The notes beneath the pieces are model-generated. The model was not told the origin of the DNA and searched no databases. It saw nothing but the letters and a program-made list of their open reading frames with translations. From Serratia oryzae (GTDB lineage Bacteria; Pseudomonadota; Gammaproteobacteria; Enterobacterales; Enterobacteriaceae), in NCBI RefSeq assembly GCF_001976145.1, contig NZ_MOXD01000004.1, positions 482-64,481 on the forward strand: DNA of 64,000 nucleotides, in the 5' to 3' direction. The translations under genes were made by a program, and so were the position numbers. Shown here one piece after another: positions 10,161 through 20,564 of the stretch. How positions within the stretch are numbered: the first letter of the stretch is position 1; every line of letters begins with the position of its first letter.

Positions 10161-10283
10161 TGCTCTAAATAATTCGAGTTGCAGGAAGGCGGCAAGCTTG
10201 TGAGTCCCCAGGAGCATAGATAACTATGTGACTGGGGCGAGTAAGCGCAGCCAACGCACATGCAACTTGAATTACGACGAGCA
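10161..10283. repeat. ERIC element between iclR and metH
   Basis: An ERIC-type imperfect palindrome. The outer arms CTAAATAATTCGAGTTGCA and TGCAACTTGAATTACGACG surround the ERIC core, recognisable as CCCCAGGAGC...TGACTGGGGCGAG. The central part is diverged (ATAGATAACTATGTG in place of TTACATAAGTAAGTG). Non-coding and able to fold when transcribed on either strand. It lies in the metH upstream region. Confidence 0.9.
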
Positions 10284-10296
10284 TGAAAAACTCTCA
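10284..10296 (+). promoter_or_regulatory. Candidate MetR site upstream of metH
   Basis: TGAAAAACTCTCA matches seven of the eight fixed positions of the MetR pattern TGAAnnWnnTTCA. It lies about 140 bases before metH, immediately next to an ERIC end. MetR with homocysteine activates metH in E. coli. This is a pattern match only. Confidence 0.35.
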
Positions 10297-10431
10297 ATGA
10301 GTGCCCACACCTTTGCCGACATAACCTGTGCTAGGATGACTCGTTTGTTTTTATGGCATTTGGGCGATGGCGATTATCGATATCCGGTAGGTTTGACAGC
10401 AATTAAACGTCGGCGGGTATGAGGGGTGACA

Positions 10432-13400
10432 GTGACAAATCGAGTAGAACAACTGCGTCAGCAGTTAGCGCAGCGTATTTTAGTGTTGGACGGCGGTATG
10501 GGCACCATGATCCAGAGCTATCGGCTGGAAGAGCAGGATTATCGTGGTGAACGTTTTGCGGACTGGCAAAGCGATCTGAAGGGCAACAACGATCTGCTGG
10601 TGCTGACCAAGCCAGAGGTGATCACGGCGATCCACCACGGTTATCTGCAGGCTGGTGCCGACATCCTGGAAACCAACACCTTCAACTCCACCACCATTGC
10701 CATGGCCGACTACCATATGGAGTCGCTGTCTGCCGAGATTAACTATCAGGCTGCGTTGCTGGCGCGCGCCTGTGCCGATGAATGGACCGCGCGTACCCCG
10801 GAAAAACCGCGTTACGTTGCCGGGGTGCTCGGCCCGACTAACCGTACCGCGTCCATCTCGCCCGACGTGAACGATCCGGCATTCCGCAATGTCTCTTTCG
10901 ATCAACTGGTAGAAGCCTACCGCGAATCGACCCGCGCGCTGGTGGCGGGGGGCGTCGATCTGATCATGATCGAAACCATCTTCGATACCTTGAATGCCAA
11001 AGCCGCCGCTTTTGCGGTGGAAACCGAATTTGAAGCCTTGGGGGTGACGCTGCCGATCATGATTTCCGGCACCATTACCGACGCTTCCGGCCGCACCCTG
11101 TCCGGCCAGACCACCGAGGCCTTTTACAACTCGCTGCGCCACGTTAAGCCGCTGACCTTCGGCCTTAACTGTGCGCTTGGCCCAGACGAACTGCGCCAAT
11201 ACGTGGCGGAGCTGGCGCGCATTTCCGAAAGCTACGTTACCGCGCACCCTAACGCCGGTTTGCCGAATGCCTTTGGGGAATACGATCTGGATGCCGAAGA
11301 AATGGCGAAACAGGTGGGCGAATGGGCGCAGGCCGGTTTCCTGAATATCATCGGTGGTTGCTGCGGCACCACACCTGCTCATATCGCCGCGATGGCGAAA
11401 GCGGTAGAGGGTGTGCCGCCACGCCAATTGCCAGAGCTGCCGGTCGCCTGCCGTTTATCCGGCCTGGAGCCGCTGAATATTGATGCCAAATCGCTGTTCG
11501 TAAACGTGGGTGAACGCACCAACGTCACCGGTTCGGCGCGTTTCAAACGCTTGATCAAAGAAGAGAAATACAGCGAAGCGCTGGCCGTGGCGCGCCAGCA
11601 GGTGGAAAGCGGTGCGCAAATCATCGACATCAATATGGATGAGGGTATGCTCGACGCCGAAGCGGCGATGGTGCGCTTCCTTAGCCTGATCGCCGGTGAG
11701 CCGGATATTGCCCGCGTGCCAATCATGATCGACTCCTCCAAATGGAGCGTGATTGAAAAAGGCCTGAAGTGCATTCAGGGCAAAGGTATTGTTAACTCGA
11801 TCTCAATGAAAGAGGGCGAAGAGGCCTTTATCCACCATGCCAAACTGGTGCGCCGTTACGGTGCGGCAGTGGTAGTGATGGCGTTTGACGAAGTCGGCCA
11901 GGCCGATACCCGCGAGCGCAAGTTCGAGATCTGCCGCCGAGCCTATAAGATCCTCACCGAACGCGTTGGCTTCCCGCCGGAAGACATCATTTTTGACCCG
12001 AACATTTTTGCCGTCGCTACCGGGATCGAAGAGCATAACAACTATGCCGTCGACTTTATCGAAGCCTGTGGCGACATCAAAACCCATCTGCCGCACGTGA
12101 TGATTTCCGGGGGTGTCTCCAACGTATCGTTCTCGTTCCGTGGTAACGATCCGGTGCGCGAAGCGATCCACGCGGTGTTCCTGTATCACGCTATCCGTAA
12201 CGGTATGGATATGGGGATCGTCAACGCCGGGCAACTGGCGATCTACGACGATCTGAGTGCTGAACTGCGAGATGCGGTGGAAGATGTGATCCTCAACCGC
12301 CGCCCGGACGGCACCGAGCGCTTGTTGGATCTGGCGGAAAAATACCGCGGTAACAAAGACAGCGAAGTGGCGGTGCAGCAGGCAGAATGGCGCGGCTGGC
12401 CGGTGGCCAAACGCTTGGAATATTCCCTGGTTAAGGGCATCACCGAGTTTATCGAACTCGACACCGAAGAAGCTCGCCAACAGGCAGAACGGCCGATCGA
12501 AGTGATCGAGGGGCCGTTGATGGCCGGGATGAACGTGGTGGGCGATCTGTTCGGCGAAGGAAAAATGTTCCTGCCGCAGGTGGTGAAATCTGCCCGTGTG
12601 ATGAAGCAGGCGGTGGCTTACCTCGAGCCTTATATCGAGGCCAGCAAGCAAAAAGGCACCACCGCAGGCAAAATCCTGCTGGCGACGGTGAAGGGCGACG
12701 TGCATGACATCGGCAAAAACATCGTCGGCGTGGTGCTGCAATGTAATAACTACGAAATTATCGATCTGGGCGTGATGGTGCCAACGGACAAGATCCTCAA
12801 GACCGCGCGTGAAGAGAAGGTGGATATTATCGGCCTGTCGGGCCTGATCACCCCGTCGCTGGATGAGATGGTGAACGTGGCGAAAGAGATGGAGCGCCAG
12901 GGCTTTACCTTGCCGCTGCTGATTGGCGGTGCCACCACGTCCAAGGCCCACACTGCGGTGAAGATCGAGCAGAACTACAGCGGGCCGACCACCTATGTGC
13001 AAAACGCTTCACGTACCGTTGGCGTGGTGTCGGCGTTGCTGTCGGATAGCCAACGTGATGAGTTTGTGGCCCGCACGCGCAAAGAGTATGAAACCGTGCG
13101 TATCCAACACGGGCGCAAGAAGCCGCGTACGCCGCCGGTCAGCCTGCAGCAGGCGCGGGATAACGCCATGGTGCTGGACTGGGAAAACTATCAACCGCCG
13201 GTGCCGAATCAACTGGGGGTCTTCCCGGTAGAGGCGAGTATCGATACCCTGCGCCGCTATATCGACTGGACGCCGTTCTTTATGACCTGGTCGCTGGCGG
13301 GCAAATACCCACGCATTCTGGAAGATGAAGTGGTGGGTGAAGAGGCCAAACGCCTGTTCCAAGATGCTAACCAGATGCTGGATCAACTGGCGGAAAGCGG

Positions 13401-14112
13401 CAGCCTCAATCCGCGCGGCGTCTTCGGCCTGTTCCCGGCCAACAGTGTGGGCGATGACGTGGAGGTTTACCGCGATGAAAACCGCGACGAGGTGCTGGTG
13501 GTGAGCCGTCACCTGCGTCAGCAGACCGAAAAAACCGACTTCCCGAACTACTGCCTGGCGGATTTCGTTGCGCCGAAAAGCAGCGGCAAGGCCGATTACT
13601 TTGGCGCGTTCGCGGTTACCGGCGGGCTGGAAGAAGATGCGCTGGCGGCGGCCTACGACGCTAAACACGATGATTACAACAAGATCATGGTGAAGGCGTT
13701 GTCGGATCGTTTGGCGGAAGCCTTTGCCGAATACCTGCATGAGCAGGTGCGTAAGCTGCATTGGGGCTTCGCGGCTGAGGAAAATCTGAGTAACGAAGAG
13801 CTGATCCGGGAGAATTATCAAGGCATCCGCCCGGCACCCGGCTACCCGGCTTGCCCGGAGCATACCGAGAAAGCTGAGATCTGGCAGTTGCTGGACGTTA
13901 ACCGCCATACCGGCATGAAGTTGACCGAGTCCTTCGCCATGTGGCCTGGGGCGGCGGTTTCCGGTTGGTATTTCAGCCACCCAGAGAGCAAGTATTTTGC
14001 CGTGGCGCAAATCCAGCGCGATCAGGTGGAAGACTATGCGGCGCGTAAAGGTATGAAAATCAGCGACGTTGAGCGCTGGTTGGCCCCGAATCTGGGATAT
14101 GACGCGGATTAG
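10432..14112 (+). CDS. metH: Cobalamin-dependent methionine synthase
   Basis: Methylates homocysteine to methionine using 5-methyltetrahydrofolate and cobalamin. Four modules are visible. The homocysteine domain holds zinc cysteines in GLNCALG and GGCCGTT. The pterin domain starts at [10 protein letters not shown]. The cobalamin domain has DVHDIGKN with the cobalt-ligand histidine at about 758 and the GGATTS loop. The C-terminal activation domain carries [12 protein letters not shown]. Two in-frame GTG codons compete, at 10426 and 10432. I prefer 10432 because GAGGGG lies five bases upstream and [12 protein letters not shown] aligns with the E. coli start MSSKVEQLRAQL. That gives 1226 residues against 1227. 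There is no metal-independent metE in the window. Confidence 0.97.
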   Translation: MTNRVEQLRQQLAQRILVLDGGMGTMIQSYRLEEQDYRGERFADWQSDLKGNNDLLVLTKPEVITAIHHGYLQAGADILETNTFNSTTIAMADYHMESLSAEINYQAALLARACADEWTARTPEKPRYVAGVLGPTNRTASISPDVNDPAFRNVSFDQLVEAYRESTRALVAGGVDLIMIETIFDTLNAKAAAFAVETEFEALGVTLPIMISGTITDASGRTLSGQTTEAFYNSLRHVKPLTFGLNCALGPDELRQYVAELARISESYVTAHPNAGLPNAFGEYDLDAEEMAKQVGEWAQAGFLNIIGGCCGTTPAHIAAMAKAVEGVPPRQLPELPVACRLSGLEPLNIDAKSLFVNVGERTNVTGSARFKRLIKEEKYSEALAVARQQVESGAQIIDINMDEGMLDAEAAMVRFLSLIAGEPDIARVPIMIDSSKWSVIEKGLKCIQGKGIVNSISMKEGEEAFIHHAKLVRRYGAAVVVMAFDEVGQADTRERKFEICRRAYKILTERVGFPPEDIIFDPNIFAVATGIEEHNNYAVDFIEACGDIKTHLPHVMISGGVSNVSFSFRGNDPVREAIHAVFLYHAIRNGMDMGIVNAGQLAIYDDLSAELRDAVEDVILNRRPDGTERLLDLAEKYRGNKDSEVAVQQAEWRGWPVAKRLEYSLVKGITEFIELDTEEARQQAERPIEVIEGPLMAGMNVVGDLFGEGKMFLPQVVKSARVMKQAVAYLEPYIEASKQKGTTAGKILLATVKGDVHDIGKNIVGVVLQCNNYEIIDLGVMVPTDKILKTAREEKVDIIGLSGLITPSLDEMVNVAKEMERQGFTLPLLIGGATTSKAHTAVKIEQNYSGPTTYVQNASRTVGVVSALLSDSQRDEFVARTRKEYETVRIQHGRKKPRTPPVSLQQARDNAMVLDWENYQPPVPNQLGVFPVEASIDTLRRYIDWTPFFMTWSLAGKYPRILEDEVVGEEAKRLFQDANQMLDQLAESGSLNPRGVFGLFPANSVGDDVEVYRDENRDEVLVVSRHLRQQTEKTDFPNYCLADFVAPKSSGKADYFGAFAVTGGLEEDALAAAYDAKHDDYNKIMVKALSDRLAEAFAEYLHEQVRKLHWGFAAEENLSNEELIRENYQGIRPAPGYPACPEHTEKAEIWQLLDVNRHTGMKLTESFAMWPGAAVSGWYFSHPESKYFAVAQIQRDQVEDYAARKGMKISDVERWLAPNLGYDAD

Positions 14113-14150
14113 CTGAGTGAGTTCACCGTAGCGCGATAGCGGTATTTTGA

Positions 14151-14193
14151 ACAACGTGCTGGAGCAGAAAATGAAAAGCGTTCAGCACGTTGT
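14151..14193. other. Inverted repeat between metH and panS
   Basis: ACAACGTGCTG and CAGCACGTTGT are perfect 11-base arms separated by 21 bases, between the converging ends of metH and the PanS-like gene. No T-run follows on either side. It may be a weak bidirectional 3' end structure. Confidence 0.45.
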
Positions 14194-14223
14194 AAAGAGA
14201 AGCCGATGGTGGCCAAGGGGGAA

Positions 14224-15141
14224 TTACTCTTTCTTGGTAGGTCGGCCAGACCAGTAGCCAGCCAGAAGGGAGCCGGAAAGGTTATGCCACACCGAGAATA
14301 GCGCGCCAGGCAACGCTGCCAGCGGTGAGAAATAAATCTTGCCCAGCGTGGCTGCTAGCCCGGAGTTCTGCATGCCCACTTCAATCGCCAGCGTGCGGCA
14401 GGTAGACTCATCGAAGCCGAACAGTTTACCTCCCCAATAACCACTGAGTAACCCGATGCCGTTGTGCAGGATCACTGCGACAATCACTACCAGCCCGACC
14501 GAAGCGATATGACTCTGGCTGCCCGCCACCACCGCACTGATGATGGCCACGATACAAACCATCGACAGCGCAGGCAGGAAGGGTTCGATGCGCTTCACCG
14601 TTTTAGTAAAAGTATGATGGATGATCAGGCCAAGGCCGATTGGGAGCACCACGATCTGCAGGATACTCAATAACATCCCCATAATATCGACGCTGATTTT
14701 GGCATCGACGTACAGGCGCGTCAGCAGCGGAGTGGCAAAGACGCCAACCAGCGTGGAAACGGCAGAAATGGTCACCGACAATGCCACATCGCCTTTCGCC
14801 AGATAGATGATTACGTTGGAGGCCGTGCCGCTGGCGACGCTACCCACCAGCACCATACCGGCAGAGAGATCCGGCGGCATGCGGAACAGCAGCGCCAGGA
14901 TCCACGCCGCCAGCGGCATAATAAGGTAATGCAGGAAGATCCCGGCAGCAACCGGGCCGGGGCGCGACAGCACGCGTTTGAAATCATCCAGACGCAGCGT
15001 TACACCCATGGCAAACATGATCAGCATCAGCAACGGGCTGATATAGGGGCTGATGCCGGTGAAGGTGGCTGGAGTGTAGTAAGCCGCGACGGAAAGCAGC
15101 ACGGCCCACAGCGGGAACAGACGAGTTATTTTTGCCAGCAT
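14224..15141 (-). CDS. panS: BASS-family carrier, probable ketopantoate/pantoate transporter PanS
   Basis: A 305-residue, very hydrophobic inner-membrane protein with about nine or ten predicted helices. It has the features of the bile acid:sodium symporter (BASS) fold: the N-terminal [18 protein letters not shown], the crossover segment [30 protein letters not shown] and the second crossover [14 protein letters not shown]. Salmonella PanS, which moves ketopantoate and pantoate, is the closest characterised relative I recall. Other BASS members move bile acids or keto acids, so the substrate is an inference. It stands alone, converging on metH and followed in the same orientation by lysC upstream. 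Confidence 0.75.
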   Translation of the reverse strand: MLAKITRLFPLWAVLLSVAAYYTPATFTGISPYISPLLMLIMFAMGVTLRLDDFKRVLSRPGPVAAGIFLHYLIMPLAAWILALLFRMPPDLSAGMVLVGSVASGTASNVIIYLAKGDVALSVTISAVSTLVGVFATPLLTRLYVDAKISVDIMGMLLSILQIVVLPIGLGLIIHHTFTKTVKRIEPFLPALSMVCIVAIISAVVAGSQSHIASVGLVVIVAVILHNGIGLLSGYWGGKLFGFDESTCRTLAIEVGMQNSGLAATLGKIYFSPLAALPGALFSVWHNLSGSLLAGYWSGRPTKKE

Positions 15142-15170
15142 TGATAGTGTTTCCCTTCACAAAGCATCTA

Positions 15171-15381
15171 TTACACACGTCATACTTCAAATTGCAGGTG
15201 CGTTGGTTTTGTTACTCGGCCCGTCCGTGGGCTTCGCCTCTTCGGGGCCGCTGCAAGCAACGTTCAAACCTGCCCCTGGCAAATTTGCCGCTCACCCTGC
15301 TGGCCAGCGCTGTTCAAACCGATCGTTGACCGATTTGTCTCCGCGTCGCTGCCTTCCTGCAACTCGAACTATTCAGGGTAC
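15171..15381. repeat. ERIC element with internal insertion, 3' of lysC
   Basis: ERIC ends are recognisable as CATACTTCAAATTGCAGGTG on the left and CCTGCAACTCGAACTATTCA on the right. The element is about 210 bases instead of 127, because extra sequence replaces the ERIC centre. The extra part includes GCGCTGTTCAAACCGATCG followed by TTGACCGATTTGTC. The same module occurs at 58535-58719 and at 32434-32498. Confidence 0.75.
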
Positions 15382-15385
15382 AGTG

Positions 15386-16753
15386 TTATTCAAACAGGTT
15401 ACGGTGCAGCGTGCGTACCACTTGTTCTGCATCATCACCCGGTACCAAGAAGCACAGATTATAGCTGCTGGCCCCGTAGCAGATCATGCGGATATTGAAC
15501 GGATCTAGCACGCCAAACACTTCTTTGCCTACGCCGCAGGCTTGGGACAGCTTGTTGCCAATCAGCGCCACCAGTGCCAGATTCTCTTCCACCTCAACCC
15601 GGCACAGCGAAGACAGTTCGGTGAGCAAAGAAGTGGTCAGCAGGCTGCCGCCGGTAGAGGTAGAACCGGTGGTATCCATGGTCAGGGCTACGCTGACTTC
15701 AGACGTAGTGATCAGATCGACGGAAATATTGTGGCGCGCCAGAATGTTAAACACTTCCGCCAAGAAACCACGAGCGTGCAGCATGTTCAGGCTGTGCAAT
15801 GTCAGCAGGGTTTGTTTGCGGCGCAGCGCCAGCGCGCGGAACAGCGGTGGATTTTCGGTGGTGTTGCACACCAGTGTCCCCCCAGCGGCGGGATCTTTGC
15901 TTGAGCCGACAAACACCGGGATGTCGCTGCGCACGGCGGGTAGCAGCGTGGCCGGGTGCAGCACTTTCGCACCAAAGGTAGCCATTTCTGCCGCTTCTTC
16001 AAAGGCGATTTTATCGATGCGCTTGGCCGCTGGCACCACGCGCGGATCGGTGGTGTAAATACCCGGAACGTCGGTCCAGATATCCACGCGGCTGACGTTC
16101 AGCGCTTCCCCCAGCAGAGCGGCGGTATAATCGCTGCCGCCGCGGCCCAGTGTGGTGGTGCGGCCTTTCGGTTCGCTGCCGATAAATCCTTGGGTTATGA
16201 CCAAGGCGTCTTGCAGACGCGGTTTCAACTGTGTCTGAGCCAGTTCGGTCAAGGCCGCATGGTCTGGAACGGCACGGCCAAAATGATCGTCGGTGCGCAT
16301 CACTTTGCGCACGTCGAACCACTCTGCCTGCACGTGGCGCTGACGCAGAATCTCAACAAACAGCAGGGTGGACATCAGTTCGCCATGGCTGACCAACTCA
16401 TCGGTCAGGGCCGGAGAAGTGGCCAGCGCCGCAGCTTCCGACAGCATGGCGATATTTTCCAGCATGCGGTCGATCTCTTCACGGATCACCGCTGGATTAT
16501 CAAGGCGATCGAGAATGGTGTATTGAATACGGCGGATTTCATCAAGCTGATAGGTGCGTTTCTCAATATCACAGCCTTCAGCCAAGGCCACCAGCAGGTT
16601 AGTAATACCGGCAGAAGCGGAAAGGACCACCAGACGAACGTTAGGGTTAGACAGAACGATATCGGCACTGCGGTTCATTGCGTCGAAGTCGGCCACGCTG
16701 GTACCGCCGAATTTTGCGACTACGGTAGGGTTCTGGGATGCTGCTTGATTCAT
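15386..16753 (-). CDS. lysC: Lysine-sensitive aspartokinase III
   Basis: Phosphorylates L-aspartate, the first step toward lysine, diaminopimelate, threonine and methionine. The 455-residue product has the N-terminal kinase motif KFGGTSVADFDAMNR, the substrate segment GFIGSEPKGRTTTLGRGGSDYTAALL and two C-terminal ACT domains (from about residue 310) where lysine binds. It is monofunctional, without a homoserine dehydrogenase part. Start ATG at 16753 follows GACACGAGG. A lysine riboswitch occupies its leader, giving control at RNA level in addition to feedback inhibition. Confidence 0.97.
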   Translation of the reverse strand: MNQAASQNPTVVAKFGGTSVADFDAMNRSADIVLSNPNVRLVVLSASAGITNLLVALAEGCDIEKRTYQLDEIRRIQYTILDRLDNPAVIREEIDRMLENIAMLSEAAALATSPALTDELVSHGELMSTLLFVEILRQRHVQAEWFDVRKVMRTDDHFGRAVPDHAALTELAQTQLKPRLQDALVITQGFIGSEPKGRTTTLGRGGSDYTAALLGEALNVSRVDIWTDVPGIYTTDPRVVPAAKRIDKIAFEEAAEMATFGAKVLHPATLLPAVRSDIPVFVGSSKDPAAGGTLVCNTTENPPLFRALALRRKQTLLTLHSLNMLHARGFLAEVFNILARHNISVDLITTSEVSVALTMDTTGSTSTGGSLLTTSLLTELSSLCRVEVEENLALVALIGNKLSQACGVGKEVFGVLDPFNIRMICYGASSYNLCFLVPGDDAEQVVRTLHRNLFE

Positions 16754-16766
16754 GTAAAACCTCGTG

Positions 16767-17080
16767 TCAGGGATGCCATTTCAGATGGCAATTTATTTCC
16801 ATAGCCTTGGCACAAGGGAAGAGCGGTAAACAGGGAGCAGGCGTAGAGGTTAAGACTACGATACACCCAGAAGCGCCCCACCTTGCTGACCACCCTTGCA
16901 GGGCGACCCATGGTGACAACTCAGGGGATTCAGCCCCTGTAGCCGACGTGATGATTGCCGCATTCATCGCGCCTCGGCGTCGCTCCCCCTCAAATGCCGT
17001 CATTGGATAACGGCTCCTCTGACATTCTACCTGGGCGACGCGCCTCTTCTGGCTTGCGCACCGGGTGCGCAAGTAGGATG
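16767..17080 (-). ncRNA. Lysine riboswitch (L box) in the lysC leader
   Basis: On the minus strand the leader closely follows the E. coli lysC riboswitch. The aptamer P1 strands CCAGAAG (17052-17046) and CTTCTGG (16873-16867) enclose conserved blocks GAGGCGCG, GAGGAGCC, TGAGGGGG, CGCCGAGG and CAGGGGCTGAATCCCCTG, then GTTGTCACC. The segment 16767-16866 up to the start codon is the expression platform and includes the conserved CTCTTCCCTTGTGCCAAGG. A perfect nine-pair hairpin (17053-17073, loop CGG) immediately precedes the aptamer. Lysine binding is expected to block lysC translation and destabilise the mRNA. Confidence 0.93.
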
Positions 17081-17279
17081 TTAGGAATAACGGGTTTAGG
17101 TGCTGCTGTCAACGGGCAAACGTTGAAGGATGTTCATCTTGTCAAAGTGGCATGCCTTTTGCGCGCTGAGCGAGGGCAAAATCGTGGGGGGGATGGCATT
17201 GTTTTACCACGGTGATAACAGGTTGTTGCCTGAAAGACGGGGCGTTTGTTGTGGAAAGGTAAAATGAGAGCGTTGCCGT

Positions 17280-17339
17280 TTGACAGTTAATTCCTATCGC
17301 AAGAAAAGAGATCATAATCACAGGCGAACAGGCTACAAT
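17280..17339 (+). promoter_or_regulatory. Candidate pgi promoter region
   Basis: A TACAAT -10-like hexamer (17334-17339) lies 43 bases before pgi. A TTGACA hexamer occurs at 17280 but is too far from it to be the partner -35; it may belong to another start. The lysC promoter must lie on the other strand in 17080-17250. Assignments are by eye only. Confidence 0.35.
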
Positions 17340-17382
17340 CGCTCAATCATTCCTATTCATTCTCAAGCATAAGAGCGTCGCT

Positions 17383-19029
17383 ATGAAAAATATCAATCCT
17401 AGTCAAACCGCTGCTTGGCAAGCCCTGCAGCAACATTTTGAACAAATGAAAGACGTCCAGATCCGCGATCTGTTTGCCCAGGATAGCGAGCGTTTTTCCA
17501 AGTTCTCCGCCACTTTCAACGACCAGATGCTGGTGGATTATTCCAAAAACCGCATTACCGCAGAAACTCTGGAAAAACTGCAGGCGCTGGCGAAAGAAAC
17601 CGACCTGCAGAGTGCAATTAAGTCGATGTTCGCCGGTGAGAAGATCAACCGTACCGAAGATCGCGCCGTACTGCATGTTGCACTGCGCAACCGCAGCAAC
17701 ACGCCAATCATCGTTGACGGCAAAGATGTGATGCCAGAAGTGAATGCGGTGCTGGCAAAAATGAAACAGTTCTGTGACCGAGTGATTGGCGGTGATTGGA
17801 AAGGTTACACTGGCAAGCCGATTACCGACGTGGTGAATATTGGTATCGGTGGTTCTGATCTCGGTCCTTATATGGCCACGGAAGCGCTGCGCCCGTATAA
17901 AAACCATCTCAATATGCACTTTGTTTCCAACGTGGATGGCACCCACATTGCCGAAACGCTGAAGCCGCTGGATCCTGCCACTACGCTGTTCCTGGTGGCT
18001 TCTAAAACCTTTACCACCCAAGAAACCATGACCAACGCCCATAGCGCACGCGACTGGTTCCTGAACACTGCCGGCGATCAGAAACATGTGGCGAAGCACT
18101 TTGCCGCGCTGTCCACCAATGGTAAGGCGGTGGCCGAGTTTGGTATTGATACTGACAATATGTTCGAGTTCTGGGACTGGGTCGGTGGCCGTTACTCTTT
18201 GTGGTCCGCTATTGGGCTGTCTATTGCGTTGTCGCTGGGCTTCGAGCACTTCGAGCAACTGCTGAGTGGTGCGCACGAGATGGATAAGCACTTTGCGCAG
18301 CAGCCTGCCGAGAGCAATCTGCCGGTATTACTGGCCTTGATCGGCATCTGGTATAACAACTTCTTCGGCGCAGAAACCGAAGCGATTCTGCCGTACGATC
18401 AATACATGCACCGTTTTGCCGCTTATTTCCAACAGGGCAATATGGAATCCAACGGCAAATATGTCGATCGCAACGGTAATCCGGTGGATTACCAGACTGG
18501 CCCAATCATCTGGGGTGAACCGGGCACCAATGGGCAGCACGCGTTCTATCAGCTGATTCACCAAGGCACCAAGCTGGTTCCATGTGATTTTATCGCCCCG
18601 GCCATCAGCCATAATCCGTTAAGCGATCACCACGCCAAACTGCTGTCGAACTTCTTTGCGCAAACTGAAGCACTGGCGTTTGGTAAATCACTGGAAGTGG
18701 TTGAGGAAGAGTTCGCTGCGCAGGGTAAAAAACCGGAAGAGGTCAAGCACGTTGCGCCATTCAAAGTGTTTGAAGGCAACCGCCCGACCAACTCTATCCT
18801 GCTGCGCGAGATCACGCCGTTCAGCCTGGGTAGCCTTATTGCCCTGTATGAGCACAAGATCTTTACCCAAGGTGTGATCCTGAATATCTTCACCTTTGAT
18901 CAGTGGGGCGTTGAACTTGGCAAACAGTTGGCTAACCGCATTTTGCCAGAACTGGCGGGTAAAGAGGCCGTAGTGAGCCACGACAGCTCAACTAATGGTC
19001 TGATCAATCGTTTTAAAGCGTGGCGTTAA
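17383..19029 (+). CDS. pgi: Glucose-6-phosphate isomerase
   Basis: Interconverts glucose 6-phosphate and fructose 6-phosphate in glycolysis and gluconeogenesis. The 548 residues match E. coli Pgi in length. Phosphate-binding [10 protein letters not shown] and [10 protein letters not shown] are present. Catalytic Glu355 (QGNMES), His386 ([15 protein letters not shown]) and Lys514 ([10 protein letters not shown]) occur at the same residue numbers as in E. coli. The start has only a weak Shine-Dalgarno (AAGAGCG). Monocistronic; followed by about 500 bases without a gene. Confidence 0.98.
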   Translation: MKNINPSQTAAWQALQQHFEQMKDVQIRDLFAQDSERFSKFSATFNDQMLVDYSKNRITAETLEKLQALAKETDLQSAIKSMFAGEKINRTEDRAVLHVALRNRSNTPIIVDGKDVMPEVNAVLAKMKQFCDRVIGGDWKGYTGKPITDVVNIGIGGSDLGPYMATEALRPYKNHLNMHFVSNVDGTHIAETLKPLDPATTLFLVASKTFTTQETMTNAHSARDWFLNTAGDQKHVAKHFAALSTNGKAVAEFGIDTDNMFEFWDWVGGRYSLWSAIGLSIALSLGFEHFEQLLSGAHEMDKHFAQQPAESNLPVLLALIGIWYNNFFGAETEAILPYDQYMHRFAAYFQQGNMESNGKYVDRNGNPVDYQTGPIIWGEPGTNGQHAFYQLIHQGTKLVPCDFIAPAISHNPLSDHHAKLLSNFFAQTEALAFGKSLEVVEEEFAAQGKKPEEVKHVAPFKVFEGNRPTNSILLREITPFSLGSLIALYEHKIFTQGVILNIFTFDQWGVELGKQLANRILPELAGKEAVVSHDSSTNGLINRFKAWR

Positions 19030-19528
19030 GCATGGGGCTTTAAGCCAGCTACAAGCCGATTTGCAAGCGTTGGCGTTAGCCTAAGGATGGGCTCTATTAC
19101 TGGGGCTCATTCTTCCAACCTCCGGTGACTTGATAAAGTGGCCGGTTTATTTCTGGCGAATTCCAAGTATGGCGACTATAGTAGAATCTTTCAGGTGTTA
19201 TCTAGTCACGATACGAAATACTCTGGCTACGGTTGATTTATATATTTAATAATTCCTAGGACTATTTCCTAGGTATATTGAGTTTATTAGCACGCTGAGC
19301 TTTTTCCTAAATTTCCTGTCAGATTTGTTTTTATTATTTATTGTGCTATAAAAATTAAGTTTATTATCTATACCCTTTTCCTTTTAAGCTGTAGGGTATG
19401 AGCTGTATTCGATCTATCGGTAAGATTTGTTTTGCTCAGATCGTTACTGCTGCAAGTTAAAAGGGTGTAATAAAAGTTTAAGAAAGTGTCTCTAGGCACT
19501 TGATTTACCAATAAAAAGAGGGTTTTTT
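19030..19528 (+). promoter_or_regulatory. Upstream region of yjbEFGH with tandem TTCCTAGG motifs
   Basis: A 499-base AT-rich space without a credible gene. Two copies of TTCCTAGG lie at 19253-19260 and 19266-19273, 13 bases apart. Each contains the palindrome CCTAGG. A further TTCCTAAATTTCCTG follows at about 19302. The E. coli yjbEFGH operon is activated by the Rcs phosphorelay, whose binding sites contain TTCCTA-like half sites, so an RcsB or RcsAB role is possible but unproven. AAGAGGG precedes yjbE. Confidence 0.5.
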
Positions 19529-19744
19529 ATGAAAAAGGTACTGTGTCCAGTATTAGTCGCGCTTGCTTTGTTCGGAGCTTCCAATTCTTGGGGTGCTCCT
19601 TTTGTTACCTTAGGGGCAAAAGGTAAAGCGATCGCAACGGGGACCAGCGCTGTTGCTGTTGCTGCGGCGGCCGCATTGGTTGCAGAAAATCGTGGCGATG
19701 ACGATGAGACTACATCTACCACCACCACCACCAGAACCAAATAA
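19529..19744 (+). CDS. yjbE: YjbE-like small secreted protein
   Basis: A 71-residue protein with a clear signal peptide (MKKVLCPVLVALALFGASNSWG, cleavage near WGA), an Ala/Gly-rich middle and an Asp-rich then Thr-rich end (DDDETTSTTTTTRTK). E. coli YjbE and GfcA share this layout of signal peptide plus threonine-rich tail. It is the first gene of the exopolysaccharide cluster yjbEFGH and probably acts in the periplasm or outer envelope. Its molecular role is not known. Confidence 0.8.
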   Translation: MKKVLCPVLVALALFGASNSWGAPFVTLGAKGKAIATGTSAVAVAAAAALVAENRGDDDETTSTTTTTRTK

Positions 19745-19847
19745 ACAGTAAAAGAGTAACCGCATATAGCTACAGTGCTTGGTGTTGCGGGTAGTGGGCA
19801 AAGCCTGACGGGCTTAGTTGAGCCAAGGCTTCCTCTGCCGCAACTTC

Positions 19848-20564
19848 ATGGACCAAGGATATAAACGCGGTTATTCTTTTTTTTATCTACGTGCCGGGAT
19901 TGCTCAATTGCGCTATCTACCTCTGTTAATCATATGCTTATCCCTCCAGGCCTGCACCTCAGCCCAGAAAAACGTCAATGATGCGATTTATCATTTGATG
20001 TTTGAGTCGTCTGACGTTGAGCTGACTGATCAAGAAGTACAGAACCTCTCTAAGCCTAGTGCGTATGTCCGTATTGACGATCAGCTACAGATCGTGATGG
20101 TGCTCGGGGCGTTTGAAAACGGCGAAGAGAAATGGGTGAGCCAGGACCGTACTCTGATGGCGTTAAGAAACGGACGAGTGGTCAAAACACTGGGTTGGAA
20201 GGACAATTTGCTCAGTGTGTCTAATCTTGAGCAAGATCCTTTGGCAGACCCACTGCGATTGGCCGACGGAGCACGCTGGTCATACATGATCTCCTGGACT
20301 GAGGACAATCAGGTGCGCTCTGGTTACGCTGAGTCTGTATTTCATCGATTAGAAGATAAACCCCTCATTACTGGCGGTAAGAGCCAGACTTATCATGTCA
20401 TTGAAGAGACGGTTAATGTCGATGGCATGGGTAAAAGCTGGGTGAACCGCTTCTGGGTAGATCGGCAAACGGGCACTGTAGTTAAATCAGTGCAATCCAT
20501 GGGCGCGGACTATTTCCCGATTGAAATTACATTGTTGAAGCAGAGGCATAATGAAAAAAATTAA
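19848..20564 (+). CDS. yjbF: YjbF/GfcB-like outer membrane lipoprotein
   Basis: A lipoprotein of the YjbF/GfcB family (exopolysaccharide or group 4 capsule accessory). A lipobox LQAC ends a hydrophobic run RYLPLLIICLSL. From ATG 19848 the peptide before the cysteine is long (about 35 residues). A TTG at 19908 would give a 16-residue lipoprotein signal and may be the true start. Mature sequence features include GAFENGEEKWVSQDRTLMALRNGRVVKTLG and FWVDRQTGTVVKSVQ, typical of the family. Its stop overlaps the yjbG start by 14 bases. Confidence 0.8.
   Translation: MDQGYKRGYSFFYLRAGIAQLRYLPLLIICLSLQACTSAQKNVNDAIYHLMFESSDVELTDQEVQNLSKPSAYVRIDDQLQIVMVLGAFENGEEKWVSQDRTLMALRNGRVVKTLGWKDNLLSVSNLEQDPLADPLRLADGARWSYMISWTEDNQVRSGYAESVFHRLEDKPLITGGKSQTYHVIEETVNVDGMGKSWVNRFWVDRQTGTVVKSVQSMGADYFPIEITLLKQRHNEKN

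Noticed and set aside
11803-13002. 399-codon minus-strand frame inside metH
   Set aside because: Antisense shadow of a GC-rich conserved gene; histidine- and arginine-rich with no family features.
19030-19528. JUMPstart/ops element expected before polysaccharide operons
   Set aside because: No GGCGGTAGC-type ops sequence was found; CTGGCTACGG at about 19223 is too different.
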